Assembly (NCBI GenBank): GCA_014323865.1
Contig: JACONG010000013.1
Span: 118,266 to 182,265, forward strand
Direction: 5' to 3'
Length of the DNA stretch: 64,000 bases
Source of the DNA: Rhodospirillales bacterium
Lineage (GTDB): Bacteria > Pseudomonadota > Alphaproteobacteria > SP197
Shown here: piece by piece, positions 44,702-54,689 of the stretch
Layout of the letters: each line of letters starts with the position of its first letter
How positions within the stretch are numbered: the first letter of the stretch is position 1
Made by a program: the position numbers and the translations under genes
The notes under the pieces: model-generated
The model's database searches: none
Told to the model about the DNA's origin: nothing
Seen by the model: the letters and a program-made list of their open reading frames with translations, nothing else

Positions 44702-44854
44702 TCACATCGCAGCGAGCAGGAACTGGATGGCCCGATCGCTGGCCGCGACACCGGCGCTCTCGATCGCGACCGACGAGCCGGGCGGAGCCGCGATTTCGCA
44801 GGCCGCCAGCAGCCAGACCGGGCCGATGAGCGCCGCGAGGCGAGCTAGCCGCAA
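44702..44854 (-). CDS. Possible small lipoprotein or truncated lipoprotein gene
   Basis: A TTG start overlapping the last 10 bases of fghA opens 50 codons: a basic N-terminus (MRLARLA), a hydrophobic stretch (ALIGPVWLLAA) and a lipobox LLAAC followed by about 30 residues. It may be a genuine translationally coupled small lipoprotein or the N-terminal stub of a decayed gene. There is no homologue I recognise and no independent support. Confidence 0.3.
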   Translation of the reverse strand: MRLARLAALIGPVWLLAACEIAAPPGSSVAIESAGVAASDRAIQFLLAAM

Positions 44855-45684
44855 AGAACCTCGGCGTGATGGGCGAAATGGTCGGCCATGAAGCTCTGGA
44901 CGAACCAGTAGCTGTGGTCGTAGCCCTCGCGCATGTTCAGCGTGAGAGGCTGCCCCGCAGCGTCACATGCCGCCTGCAGCTTCTCCGGCAGAAGGTTCGG
45001 AAGAAACTCGTCGATCGAACCCTGGTCGACCAGCAACGGCGGACAACGATGGCCTGACTCGATCAGGTCGACCACGTCGTAGCGTCGCCAGGCATCGCGG
45101 TCGTCACCGAGATATCCGGTGAGCGCATTCACGCCGGGCTCGCAGTTCATTAACGAGTTCATCGGCGCAAACGCCGACACCGACTGATACATCCCGGGGT
45201 TTTTGAGCGCGAGCGAGATCGCACCGTGCCCGCCCATGGAATGCCCGAACACACTCATCCGTCCCCCGTCGGCAGGGAAGTTCTCGCAGATGACCTTGGG
45301 AAGCTCCTTCACGATGTAGCTTTCCATGCGGTAGTGCCGCGACCACGGCTCGACCGTGGCATCGAGATAGAACCCCGCGCCGGTGCCGAACGCCCAATCG
45401 TCGTCCTCGCCGTCGATCCCCGTGCTGCGCGGGCTGGTATCGGGCGCGACAACGATCATACCGTGTTCCGACGCAAGACGCTGGGCACCGGCCTTGATCG
45501 TGAAGTTCTCTTCCGTGCAGGTCAGTCCGGAGAGGTAGATCAGCAACGGCACCTTGCCGTTCGCCGCCGCGGGCGGCTCGTAAACGGCGAACCGCATCGG
45601 CAGACCGATTTCGGCCGAGCGATGGCTGTAGATGCCTTGTGTGCCGCCGTAGCAGCGATTCTTCGAGACCGTGTCGAGCGCCAT
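44845..45684 (-). CDS. fghA: S-formylglutathione hydrolase
   Basis: Second step of glutathione-dependent formaldehyde oxidation, releasing formate and glutathione. The esterase-D-type alpha/beta hydrolase has 279 residues. The nucleophile serine is in FGHSMGGHGA; the oxyanion/N-terminal motif is YLSGLTCTEENF; the catalytic His is in EGYDHSYWFV. A GTG one codon upstream is an alternative start. It lies 5 bases after the adhC stop and forms the adhC-fghA operon. Confidence 0.95.
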   Translation of the reverse strand: MALDTVSKNRCYGGTQGIYSHRSAEIGLPMRFAVYEPPAAANGKVPLLIYLSGLTCTEENFTIKAGAQRLASEHGMIVVAPDTSPRSTGIDGEDDDWAFGTGAGFYLDATVEPWSRHYRMESYIVKELPKVICENFPADGGRMSVFGHSMGGHGAISLALKNPGMYQSVSAFAPMNSLMNCEPGVNALTGYLGDDRDAWRRYDVVDLIESGHRCPPLLVDQGSIDEFLPNLLPEKLQAACDAAGQPLTLNMREGYDHSYWFVQSFMADHFAHHAEVLCG

Positions 45685-45689
45685 CACGG

Positions 45690-46805
<1,116 letters not shown>

Positions 46806-46934
46806 TTCCCCTGAAACTCAAGACATGAAAGTTAATCAGCCGGTATCGTGACGGCGCGAACACATGAATTCAAGCCGGTGTGACGCGAAAGGTCTTCGAC
46901 GCGCTTGCGTCCACCATAATCCTCGGCCCCCAGA

Positions 46935-46964
46935 TTCGCGCTCGTTCGCGCTCGTTCGCGCTCG
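46935..46964. repeat. Three tandem 10-bp units TTCGCGCTCG
   Basis: Three perfect head-to-tail copies in the adhC-HAD gap. The rest of this roughly 200-bp gap shows no gene. Confidence 0.9.
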
Positions 46965-47002
46965 AGGCGGCCGAAGAAGCGCTTTCGCCGCTCAGCCAGT
47001 CA

Positions 47003-47746
47003 TCACGAAGCGGCGGGCCTGCCCGACAAGAGATCAGGCAGGTCGGCAACGCTGTCGATCACGACGTCGAAGTGATCGGCAAGTTCGTGAGCCGGTGCTG
47101 CACCGGTGCAGACGCCGATCGCAGCGCCGAAACCTGCGGCCAGAGCCATGTTGGCGTCGGCAGCGGAATCGCCCACCATGGCGGCATGCTCCGGCGCGAT
47201 CCCGGCTGCCCGGCAGAACGCCAGGCCCATGCCGGGCCCCGGCTTGCCACCGTGTCCGGCATCGGCGCCGGTGACAAACGCCATCATACCGGCGACACCC
47301 AGGAACTCGGCAGTCCACAGGGCCGATTCGGTGTCGTCGTTGGTCGCGATGCCCAGGATCAGTCCGCGGTCCCTCAGGGTTGACATCAAGGGCTGCATCT
47401 CGGCCGTCGGAACGACCTCGCCAGTAGCATGTTGCGCGAACGTGGTGAGGACGATCTCGTCGATGTCCGATGGCGCACGATCGCCCAGAACGTCACGCCA
47501 GATCCCGATCAGCTCCTGGTTCGTTCCACCGGCAAGGATGGATGCAGGGCTGAGTTTGTCGGCAACCCGGTCATAGCCGGATTCCAGCAACATGCGGTCG
47601 GCGACGTCGGCTGTCGCATAGGTCCGCGCAAGCTCGTCGGCCAGTTGGCAGCAAGCAGGCATCCACGTGGCAAGGAAATCGATCAGGGTTCCGTCCTTGT
47701 CGAACAGCAGCCCCTTGATCGTGCTCCAGTCGATCATGCGACTCAT
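47003..47746 (-). CDS. HAD-superfamily hydrolase (phosphoglycolate-phosphatase-like)
   Basis: The 247-residue HAD phosphatase has motif I LLFDKDGTLIDF (nucleophile and acid/base Asp), a C1-type helical cap, motif II IATND, motif III Lys in GGKPGPGM and motif IV MVGDSAADANMA. It resembles Gph-like phosphatases, but the substrate is not determinable. Same strand as the APH-like gene 24 bases upstream. Confidence 0.9.
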   Translation of the reverse strand: MSRMIDWSTIKGLLFDKDGTLIDFLATWMPACCQLADELARTYATADVADRMLLESGYDRVADKLSPASILAGGTNQELIGIWRDVLGDRAPSDIDEIVLTTFAQHATGEVVPTAEMQPLMSTLRDRGLILGIATNDDTESALWTAEFLGVAGMMAFVTGADAGHGGKPGPGMGLAFCRAAGIAPEHAAMVGDSAADANMALAAGFGAAIGVCTGAAPAHELADHFDVVIDSVADLPDLLSGRPAAS

Positions 47747-47770
47747 CCTCCAAGCGCCGCCGGAACCATC

Positions 47771-48658
47771 TCAGCGTCCCTCCAGCGCAACATGGAGTCG
47801 CGCACCGAACCGTTCGCGACGCGCGTTGATCTCCGGCGTCCAGTCAACGCCGTGGCCGTCAGACCGCCGACGTCGGGCAAGACACCACGTCAACGATACG
47901 AGGCAGCACACGGCGCGCCAGGCGGCGAACCTGTCTCTGTCGCTCCGCTCCCAGCCGAACGCGTCGAACAGAGCATTCTCTTCTTCGGCGGACAGGTCCG
48001 CCTCCTCGGCAAAATAGGCCGGGTCCCACATCGCATGGCTGCGCGCCGAATACTCCCAGTCCAACATGACGATCCGATCGCCGGTATCGATCAGGTTCTG
48101 CGGAACCGGATCGACGTGAGCGCAGACCCGTTCATCGCCATCGGGAGCAGCCGCCGCTCGCAATCGCTCGACCCCATGCCATGCCGGACCAACCGCGCGG
48201 TCATCCTCTGGCACCGGGATCGACGCGTCCGCCAGATAACGCGCGATCTTCTGCCAAGGATCCATACTGCCCTGAAAGCCGGACATCGCCTTCAGATCCT
48301 CCAACACGGCGGCAAGCCGCACGAATACGGCAGGTGTGTAGGGGCGAGGCAGCCGATCCAGAGTAGGGCCGGAAACAAAGCCCGTGACGAGGCAGCCGGC
48401 AGCAGGATCGGACAACACGACGTCGGGCGCAAGCCCGCGGTTTGCAGCCAGCATCAGGTTTTGATGCTCGTTGCGGCGGTTCACCAGGCCATGGGTCTCT
48501 TCGCCTTCGATCCGGACGACGATCCCTGTTCCATCCGCTGGAACAAAATGGCTGCGGTTTCCCGTGCCCGAGAGCAAGCGCGTCCGGGACTCGAGCTCCG
48601 GGTCCAGACCGAGACGCCCGAGAACATCGCCGAGATGACTCAACATGTGATGCTCCAT
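47771..48658 (-). CDS. Aminoglycoside-phosphotransferase/choline-kinase-like protein
   Basis: Protein-kinase-like fold of 295 residues. The catalytic loop is CAHVDPVPQNLID (a variant of HxDxxxxN) and the metal motif is VMLDWEYSA, as in choline and thiamine kinases. The N-lobe contains LLSGTGNRSHFV. The start region is duplicated: CATGTGATGCTC occurs twice (48644-48655, 48656-48667), giving two candidate GGAG-ATG initiation sites 12 bases apart (48658 and 48646). Substrate unknown; choline or a related small molecule is plausible. Confidence 0.82.
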   Translation of the reverse strand: MEHHMLSHLGDVLGRLGLDPELESRTRLLSGTGNRSHFVPADGTGIVVRIEGEETHGLVNRRNEHQNLMLAANRGLAPDVVLSDPAAGCLVTGFVSGPTLDRLPRPYTPAVFVRLAAVLEDLKAMSGFQGSMDPWQKIARYLADASIPVPEDDRAVGPAWHGVERLRAAAAPDGDERVCAHVDPVPQNLIDTGDRIVMLDWEYSARSHAMWDPAYFAEEADLSAEEENALFDAFGWERSDRDRFAAWRAVCCLVSLTWCLARRRRSDGHGVDWTPEINARRERFGARLHVALEGR

Positions 48659-48708
48659 GTGATGCTCCGGCTTGCCGATCGCACCGTCGATCGACACAGT
48701 CGGGTGCG

Positions 48709-49305
48709 ATGGCCCGCTCCAGGAACGACATGCAGCGCCTGCTGCGAAAGATTCGGACGTGTACGGTCTGCGCCCGACATCTTTCCCATGGTCCGCGTCC
48801 TGTGGTGCGCGCCAATCCGACCGCCCGTCTCCTTCTGATCGGCCAGGCCCCGGGTCTCCGGGTTCATGAAAGCGGCATCCCGTGGAACGACCGGAGCGGT
48901 GAACGCTTGCGCGCATGGACCGGCATTGACCCCGATGTCTTCTATGACGAATCCCGGGTTGCCATCGTGCCCATGGGGTTCTGCTTTCCCGGCACCGATC
49001 CGAAGGGCGGGGATTACCCGCCACGACCGGAGTGCGCACCGCTCTGGCATGAAGCCCTGCTGAGCCGTCTCGGCGAGATCAGCCTCACGCTGCTCATCGG
49101 AGGTTACGCACAGACCTATCATCTCGGCGCTCGGCGCAGAAAAACGATGACCGAAACGGTCGCCGCATGGACGGACTACCTTCCCGATATCATCCCCCTG
49201 CCCCATCCTTCCTGGCGCAACACCGCCTGGTTGAAGCGCAATCCGTGGTTCGAGGCCGAACTGGTTCCGGAACTTCGACAGCGCGTCTCCGAGGTTCTCG
49301 CCTGA
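48709..49305 (+). CDS. Uracil-DNA glycosylase superfamily protein
   Basis: The 198-residue protein begins with CTVC in RTCTVCARHL and continues with the superfamily motif A LLIGQAPGLRVHESGIPWND and a C-terminal motif B LPHPSWRN. This resembles the uncharacterised UDG-family proteins of proteobacteria that are neither family 1 Ung nor the four-cysteine iron-sulfur type. A role in base-excision repair is plausible. Divergent from the APH-like gene; a second in-frame ATG lies at 48730. Confidence 0.8.
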   Translation: MARSRNDMQRLLRKIRTCTVCARHLSHGPRPVVRANPTARLLLIGQAPGLRVHESGIPWNDRSGERLRAWTGIDPDVFYDESRVAIVPMGFCFPGTDPKGGDYPPRPECAPLWHEALLSRLGEISLTLLIGGYAQTYHLGARRRKTMTETVAAWTDYLPDIIPLPHPSWRNTAWLKRNPWFEAELVPELRQRVSEVLA

Positions 49306-49318
49306 GCCGTCGAACACG

Positions 49319-49960
49319 TCAGAGGCGCCAAGCAAAATCGAGCAGACCGTACAGTCCGAATCCGAGGATCACCATGCCGGAGATGGCATTCATCCACTTC
49401 AGGCCCTTCTGCGTGAATCGCTGTCGAAACACCGATGCCACGCTCGCGAGTAAAAACCACCATGCCGCTGCACCGACGAAGATACCAACAATGACGAGCC
49501 ATGAATCAAGCAAGCCGTCGGTTGTTTCGGAGATATGAAACTGCGCAAGGATCGCCAGGAAGGCGAGAATCGTGATCGGATTGACGATCGTCACCGCGAA
49601 CGCCGAGCCGAAAGCGTGAAGAAGCGTCTCGTGGTACAGTTTCGATGAGGCGCCGTCAGCCATGACAGCCCGATTGTTGCGCGTTGCAACGGTCCGCACG
49701 CCGATGCCGATCAGGACGAACGATCCGAGAGCCTGAATGACGGGGCGGTGCTCCTGAAGAAAGCTCTCCACGACGGCCACGAAAAAAATCGCCAGGGCAC
49801 CAAAAACCGCGTCGCCGACCGCGGCACCCAATCCGGTTCCGAAGCCGACAATCCGTCCATCGAGCAAGGTTCGCTGAATGCAAAGGACCGCAACAGGTCC
49901 GACCGGCGCAGCAACAAAAAAACCGACGACGACCCCCGTAAACAAAAGGACCAGGTCCAT
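49319..49960 (-). CDS. LysE/RhtB family exporter
   Basis: Amino-acid exporter family membrane protein of 213 residues with about six transmembrane segments (about 5-27, 38-62, 68-88, 108-130, 143-167, 185-205). The family motif VAAPVGPVAVLCIQRTL near the N-terminus and NPITILAFLAIL in the middle are visible. Substrate unknown. It converges on the UDG-like gene with 13 bases between the stops. Confidence 0.88.
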   Translation of the reverse strand: MDLVLLFTGVVVGFFVAAPVGPVAVLCIQRTLLDGRIVGFGTGLGAAVGDAVFGALAIFFVAVVESFLQEHRPVIQALGSFVLIGIGVRTVATRNNRAVMADGASSKLYHETLLHAFGSAFAVTIVNPITILAFLAILAQFHISETTDGLLDSWLVIVGIFVGAAAWWFLLASVASVFRQRFTQKGLKWMNAISGMVILGFGLYGLLDFAWRL

Positions 49961-50145
49961 ACGTTTGCCCCGCAATCGCCCTTCCAAGCCGGCGGCTTTG
50001 GTTTAGCGCCTCGGACAAGGGGGCGCAAACCGATCGATCCACGGTTGCGCTGGACCGAGGCAGCAGAGCCTGCGATCTGCAAAGCTGTTCCAAGGAGCGG
50101 CCGTCAATTCCTCTGGGCTCGCAGGCGCTGCGTCACACGTGATCG

Positions 50146-51210
50146 CTAGGCGTCACGACCCACGGCTTCGCCGATTGTCGACAATCCGTCTCGATTGAGG
50201 CGATGTACCAGGCCGTCGAGAATCTCCGCGACAAGTGCTGGCCCTCCGTAGGCCATGCCCGTGTAAAGCTGAATCAGCGATGCGCCCGCACAAATCTTCG
50301 CATAGGCCGTGTCAGCCGAGTCAATCCCGCCGATACCGATCAAGGGCAGTTTTCCGCCACTTGCCCGGTAGACCCTGCGCAGCAGGTCCGTCGACATGTC
50401 GAAGAGAGGGCGGCCGGACAGGCCTCCGCCCTCTTGTTTGTGTTGGCTCGACAAGCCACCGGGGCGCGAAACGGTCGTGTTGGCGATGGCGACTCCGTCG
50501 AAGCCTGTCTCGACAGCCAACTCTGCAGCGGCCACCGCATCATCGACGGCAAGGTCGGGAGCAAGCTTGAGGATCAGCGGCGGCGTGCGCGATGCCTCGC
50601 CCGTCTCACCCGCCGCCCGGTCCCGGACGAGGGCCTCGAGCAGCGGTCGCAGCGACGAGACAGCCTGCAGATCGCGAAGTCCGGGGGTGTTGGGTGACGA
50701 GACGTTGACGACCACGTAATCCGCAAAGCCTGCCAGACCGGCGAAGGCCGTCCGGTAGTCGGCGATCGAGTCGTCCGAGGTCCTGTTTTTGCCGATGTTG
50801 ATGCCGAGCAGTCCATCCGGTCTGCGTCGCGCCAATCGAGCGGCCATGGCCTCGGCACCACCGTTGTTGAAACCCATGCGATTGATCACGGCGCGGTCTT
50901 CCGCCAGGCGGAACACCCGGGGTTTCGGATTGCCGGGCTGCGGTTTGGGCGTCACGGTTCCGACCTCGACAAAGCCGAAGCCCAATCCGAGCATCGCGCC
51001 GGGTACCCTCGCATCCTTGTCGAAACCGGCCGCCAGACCGACGGGATTGGGAAAACGAAGGCCAAAGCACTCCGTCCCGAGCGTGTCGTTGTCCGATCGG
51101 TCCCGCTGCCCTGCCAGACCCAGCTCCAGGGCCAACAGTGTGAGATTGTGCGCCGTCTCGGGATGGAGCCGGTGCAGCAGCGGACCGACCCATCGAAAGA
51201 AATCGGGCAC
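50146..51210 (-). CDS. pyrD: Dihydroorotate dehydrogenase (quinone)
   Basis: Membrane-associated class 2 enzyme of pyrimidine synthesis using quinone; 354 residues. An N-terminal helical extension (about 1-45, FFRWVGPLLHRLHPETAHN) is diagnostic of class 2. NPVGLAAGFDKD, NRMGFNNGGAEA, NVSSPNTPGLRDLQ (with the catalytic Ser) and LIGIGGIDSADTAYAKI are visible. The GTG at 51210 is preceded by GAAGG. Divergent from the aminotransferase gene. Confidence 0.95.
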   Translation of the reverse strand: MPDFFRWVGPLLHRLHPETAHNLTLLALELGLAGQRDRSDNDTLGTECFGLRFPNPVGLAAGFDKDARVPGAMLGLGFGFVEVGTVTPKPQPGNPKPRVFRLAEDRAVINRMGFNNGGAEAMAARLARRRPDGLLGINIGKNRTSDDSIADYRTAFAGLAGFADYVVVNVSSPNTPGLRDLQAVSSLRPLLEALVRDRAAGETGEASRTPPLILKLAPDLAVDDAVAAAELAVETGFDGVAIANTTVSRPGGLSSQHKQEGGGLSGRPLFDMSTDLLRRVYRASGGKLPLIGIGGIDSADTAYAKICAGASLIQLYTGMAYGGPALVAEILDGLVHRLNRDGLSTIGEAVGRDA

Positions 51211-51313
51211 GCGTTCTGCCTTCCGTAGCGGTCCGAAACTAACCCAGCGACAGGCCCGTGCACAGCAGGGCCCGGGCGTGCTAAGCAAGCGACCCTCAAC
51301 CTCTGGAGAAGCC

Positions 51314-52165
51314 ATGGATCAGCTCACCTATCACCAGGGAAGCTTCCACGAAGGCAACCCGATGATCATGGGACCGCTCGACCAGTCGTTCTGGTTTGCG
51401 ACCATGATCTTCGACGGTGCGCGTGCCTTTGATGGCGTGATGCCGGATATCGAGCGGCACTGCCAGCGCTGCCTGAACTCCGCTCAGGTCATGGGCATGG
51501 AACCGAAGGAGACGGTTGAGGACCTCGTCGAACTGGCGGGCGACATGGCGCGCAGGTTCCCGAGCGACAAACAGCTCTACATTCGGCCGACCTACTGGAG
51601 CGGCCAGAGCGATTCTCTCTGGGAAGTTGCCGATCTCACCAGGTTCCTCATGGTCCTCGAGGTCGCGCCGATGGAGGAGCCGACAGGCTTTTCAACATGC
51701 CTCTCGGAACTGCGCCGGCCAGCCCCCGACATGGCCCCGACTCTCGCCAAGGCCTCCTGCCTCTACCCGACATCGGGTGATGCCGTACGCCGCGCTCGGG
51801 CGAAAGGATTCGACAACGCAGTGATGCTCGATTTCGAGGGCAACGTCGCCGAGTTCGCGACATCGAACCTGTTCTTCGCGAAGGACGGCCAGGTGCACAC
51901 GCCTGCCGACAACAAGACGTTCCTCGCAGGCATCACGCGCAAACGCGTCATCAGCCTCCTGCAAGATGCCGGGTACGACGTCGTCGAACGATCGGTCACC
52001 TATGACGAGGTCACGCAAGCCGACGAGGTCTTCTCCACCGGCAACTACAGCAAGGTCATACCCGTCACCAGGGTCGACGACCGTGATCTGCAGCCCGGCC
52101 CCGTCTACCGCAAGGCGCGCGAACTCTATTTCGAGTTCGCCCGCGATGAGGGAACCAGGCTTTAG
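51314..52165 (+). CDS. ilvE: Branched-chain amino-acid aminotransferase (class IV PLP)
   Basis: Fold-type IV PLP enzyme of 283 residues. FDGARAFDG near the N-terminus and LAKASCLYPTSGDAVRRARA (the PLP Lys region), FEGNVAEFATSNLFFAKDG and VFSTGNYSKVIPV are visible. It interconverts Leu, Ile or Val with their keto acids; a D-amino-acid or aminodeoxychorismate role is less likely. GGAG precedes the ATG at 51314. Confidence 0.87.
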   Translation: MDQLTYHQGSFHEGNPMIMGPLDQSFWFATMIFDGARAFDGVMPDIERHCQRCLNSAQVMGMEPKETVEDLVELAGDMARRFPSDKQLYIRPTYWSGQSDSLWEVADLTRFLMVLEVAPMEEPTGFSTCLSELRRPAPDMAPTLAKASCLYPTSGDAVRRARAKGFDNAVMLDFEGNVAEFATSNLFFAKDGQVHTPADNKTFLAGITRKRVISLLQDAGYDVVERSVTYDEVTQADEVFSTGNYSKVIPVTRVDDRDLQPGPVYRKARELYFEFARDEGTRL

Positions 52166-52172
52166 GCCCGCG

Positions 52173-52469
52173 ATGAACGAACATCACGAAATCGACAAAG
52201 GCTGGTGGAACGCGGTCATGCCCCCTCAGACCCAAAGCGATTTCCATGACGTCGACGCTTTCCCGGGCGGCCGCAACACGCCCGGTGCCATCGAACGGGA
52301 GCCCGCCGGCGAAACCGACCACGCTGATTGGAACCACAGGATTCGGTGTGACTCGCGGTCGTTCAACCGGGGCATCGCCGATATCTTCCCGACGTTGGAA
52401 GCCAGGGGCCTGACCGTCTGCGAAGTCCGCGAGTATCATCATGACACCGGGCATCATTTTCCGACATGA
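52173..52469 (+). CDS. Hypothetical small protein, possibly a gene remnant
   Basis: A 98-codon frame starts MNEHHEIDKGWWNAVMPPQT and ends HHDTGHHFPT, immediately after the aminotransferase gene. I recognise no family. The composition is Asp/His-rich without hydrophobic core patterning. Similar residue patterns continue after the stop in another frame (MTKGENGYWYRSKER), so it may be one more decayed gene. Confidence 0.3.
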   Translation: MNEHHEIDKGWWNAVMPPQTQSDFHDVDAFPGGRNTPGAIEREPAGETDHADWNHRIRCDSRSFNRGIADIFPTLEARGLTVCEVREYHHDTGHHFPT

Positions 52470-52571
52470 CCAAGGGCGAAAACGGCTATTGGTACCGCAG
52501 CAAGGAGCGAAACGCATTCCGTTGCTGCCGGGTTTCAAGGCGAAATGGTGAGCGGTTCGGGAGGTTGATCC

Positions 52572-52864
52572 GTGCAGTTTGAGGGAACGGAAAGCTACGT
52601 TGCGACCGGGGACCTGGCGGTTTCGGTCAACGCCGCGATCACGCTGCAGAGGCCCTTGCTGATCAAGGGCAAACCCGGCACGGGCAAGGCGGTGCTGGCG
52701 GCCGAAATCGCAAAGGCGCTCGGCAAGCGGCTGACCGACTGGACCATCAAGTCCACGACCAAGGCACAGCACGGTCTCTATGAAACCGCGCCCCGCAACA
52801 CCGAACCGCGCTGCTGCGCAAGCAGGCTACTGAGCGACCGGACACCATCGGCGGCAGCGAATGA
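52572..52864 (+). pseudogene. MoxR-type AAA ATPase remnant
   Basis: A GTG at 52572 opens FEGTESYVATGDLAVSVNAA, ITLQRPLLIKGKPGTGKAVL and KSTTKAQHGLYE, an excellent match to MoxR-family N-termini. The Walker A ends GKA instead of GK(S/T). After 70 codons the resemblance stops. In another frame the DNA then reads LLRKQATERPDTIGG and ends TGA at 52862-52864, possibly the original C-terminus. About 200 residues, including Walker B and the sensors, are missing. Confidence 0.7.
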
Positions 52865-52914
52865 TCCCCAGCGAGCAGGCTTCAACACGGTCACGAAGGC
52901 GCTAAGGTCCCGGC

Positions 52915-54114
52915 ATGTCCGGACCCATGGTCATAGATTGCCGCACGGTACGCCGGCTTCTGCTTTCGCTTCAGGGGCTCGCTGACGATCCCGGCCGAAA
53001 GATGCGGCGTGACGATCTCTACAATCTCATCGAACGCATGGGGTTTGTCCAGCTCGACAGCATCGTCACGGTCGAGCGCGCCCATCACCTCACGCTCTTC
53101 TCGCGCAACCAGACCTATCGGCGGCGCGATTTCGATCGTCTCCTCGACAAGGACCGCCGCCTCTTCGAGCACTGGACACACGATGCCAGCATGATCCCGA
53201 TCCGCTGGTTCGGCCACTGGTCGTATCGCTTCGAGACCATGGGCAGAAGGCTCAGCGACAGCGCCTGGTTCGTCGAGCGCATCGGCCCCGACGCCGACAA
53301 GGTGATCACAGCCGTGCTCGATCATGTCCGCGCCAATGGACCCACCATGTCGCGCGACCTTGAGGATCCCGACGGCACCCGTGCCGGACCCTGGTGGGGC
53401 TGGGGCCCGACCAAGGCCGCGCTCGAATACCTCTGGTGGTCCGGCGCGCTGTCGGTCGTGCGCCGCGTCAACTTCCAGAAGGTCTACGACCTCACCGAAC
53501 GGGTGATTCCCGACAATTACCGTGACGACACGCCGGATCGCACAGCGCATATCGAGTGGGCCTGTTCCACGGCGCTTGATCGCCTCGGCATCGCCACCCC
53601 AGGCGAGATCGCCAGGTTCTGGGACCTGATCAAGCCCGCCGAATCCAAAGCCTGGGTCGAGGCCAACCAGCATCGCCTCCAGACCGTCATCGTCGAACCG
53701 GCCGGTGGTGGTCGACCGCGGCCATCGGTTGCCTGGGCGCATCTCGGGGACCAGATTGCCGCCCTGCCGGAGCCTCCCTCGCGCCTGCGCTTCCTCAGCC
53801 CATTCGATCCCGTGGTGCGCGATCGCAACCGCGCCCTGCGCCTCTTCAACTTCGACTACCGCTTCGAGGCCTTCGTCCCGGAGCCCAGGCGAAAATATGG
53901 CTACTACGTCCTGCCGCTGCTCGAAGGCGACCGCATGGCGGGCCGCGCCTGCATGAAGTTTCACCGCGACAAGGGTCGTCTCACGGTCAACAATCTCTGG
54001 TGGGAGACCGGGGTGAAGCCTGGAAAGGGTCGCATCGCCGCGCTCGAGTCCGAGCTCGAACGGTTGCGCCGGTTCCTCGGTGCCGAGACCGTCGCCGTCA
54101 CCGGGGGCATCTGA
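52915..54114 (+). CDS. YcaQ/AlkX-like winged-helix DNA glycosylase family protein
   Basis: The 399-residue protein of the HTH_42 family includes E. coli YcaQ, a glycosylase that unhooks DNA interstrand crosslinks. Family motifs seen are GFVQLDSIVTVERAHHLTLFSR, LFEHWTHDASMIPI, GPWWGWGPTKAALEYLWWSG and RLRFLSPFDPVVRDRNR. Probably cytoplasmic DNA repair. The GNAT-like gene begins 22 bases downstream. Confidence 0.87.
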   Translation: MSGPMVIDCRTVRRLLLSLQGLADDPGRKMRRDDLYNLIERMGFVQLDSIVTVERAHHLTLFSRNQTYRRRDFDRLLDKDRRLFEHWTHDASMIPIRWFGHWSYRFETMGRRLSDSAWFVERIGPDADKVITAVLDHVRANGPTMSRDLEDPDGTRAGPWWGWGPTKAALEYLWWSGALSVVRRVNFQKVYDLTERVIPDNYRDDTPDRTAHIEWACSTALDRLGIATPGEIARFWDLIKPAESKAWVEANQHRLQTVIVEPAGGGRPRPSVAWAHLGDQIAALPEPPSRLRFLSPFDPVVRDRNRALRLFNFDYRFEAFVPEPRRKYGYYVLPLLEGDRMAGRACMKFHRDKGRLTVNNLWWETGVKPGKGRIAALESELERLRRFLGAETVAVTGGI

Positions 54115-54136
54115 AGAAAGCCACCCGAGGACCGCC

Positions 54137-54640
54137 ATGCACGACCGCCCCCGTCTCGTTCCCGATGACTTCGACGTGCCGGAGACGCTTGAGCATCCGC
54201 GCTTCCGTCTGCGCATCCTTACGGTCAACGATCTGATCAAGGACTACGACGCCGTCATGGCAAGCGTGGAGCATCTCCAGACCACATTCAGCCCCGATGG
54301 CGATGGCACCTGGCCCGAAGGTCTGACGCTTGAGGAAGACCTGATCGATCTCGGCTGGCACCAGCGTGAGTTCACCATCCGAAGCTCGTTCGCCTACACC
54401 ATGATGACGCCCGACGAGAGCCGATGCCTCGGCTGCGTCTACATCAACCCGACGCGCAAGCGCGGCCACGACTGCAAGGTCACCATGTGGGTGCGCGCCG
54501 ACGAACTCGCGAGCGGCCTCGACGATGCGCTCTACGACGCCGTCCGCACCTGGATCGACGAGGGCTGGCCCTTCGAAGCGCCCGCCTATCCGGGGCGGGC
54601 GATTTCCTTCGACGACTGGGCCGCGTTGCCGGTCTCCTGA
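54137..54640 (+). CDS. GNAT-like N-acetyltransferase-fold protein
   Basis: The 167-residue protein has a likely GNAT fold: strands around FRLRILTVNDLIKDY, IRSSFAYTMMTPDESRCLGCVYINP and CKVTMWVRADELASG. The acetyl-CoA pyrophosphate-binding R/QxxGxG/A loop is not clear, so activity is uncertain. Probably co-transcribed with the YcaQ-like gene. It converges on lysS. Confidence 0.7.
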   Translation: MHDRPRLVPDDFDVPETLEHPRFRLRILTVNDLIKDYDAVMASVEHLQTTFSPDGDGTWPEGLTLEEDLIDLGWHQREFTIRSSFAYTMMTPDESRCLGCVYINPTRKRGHDCKVTMWVRADELASGLDDALYDAVRTWIDEGWPFEAPAYPGRAISFDDWAALPVS

Positions 54641-54689
54641 ATGACCTCGCTGCCGGAGCGCGCGGAACGCACGGCCTTCGGCACCGCCA

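Noticed and set aside
49961..50145. Possible small gene between lysE and pyrD
   Set aside because: Only short frames without ribosome-binding sites; likely a leader or spacer.
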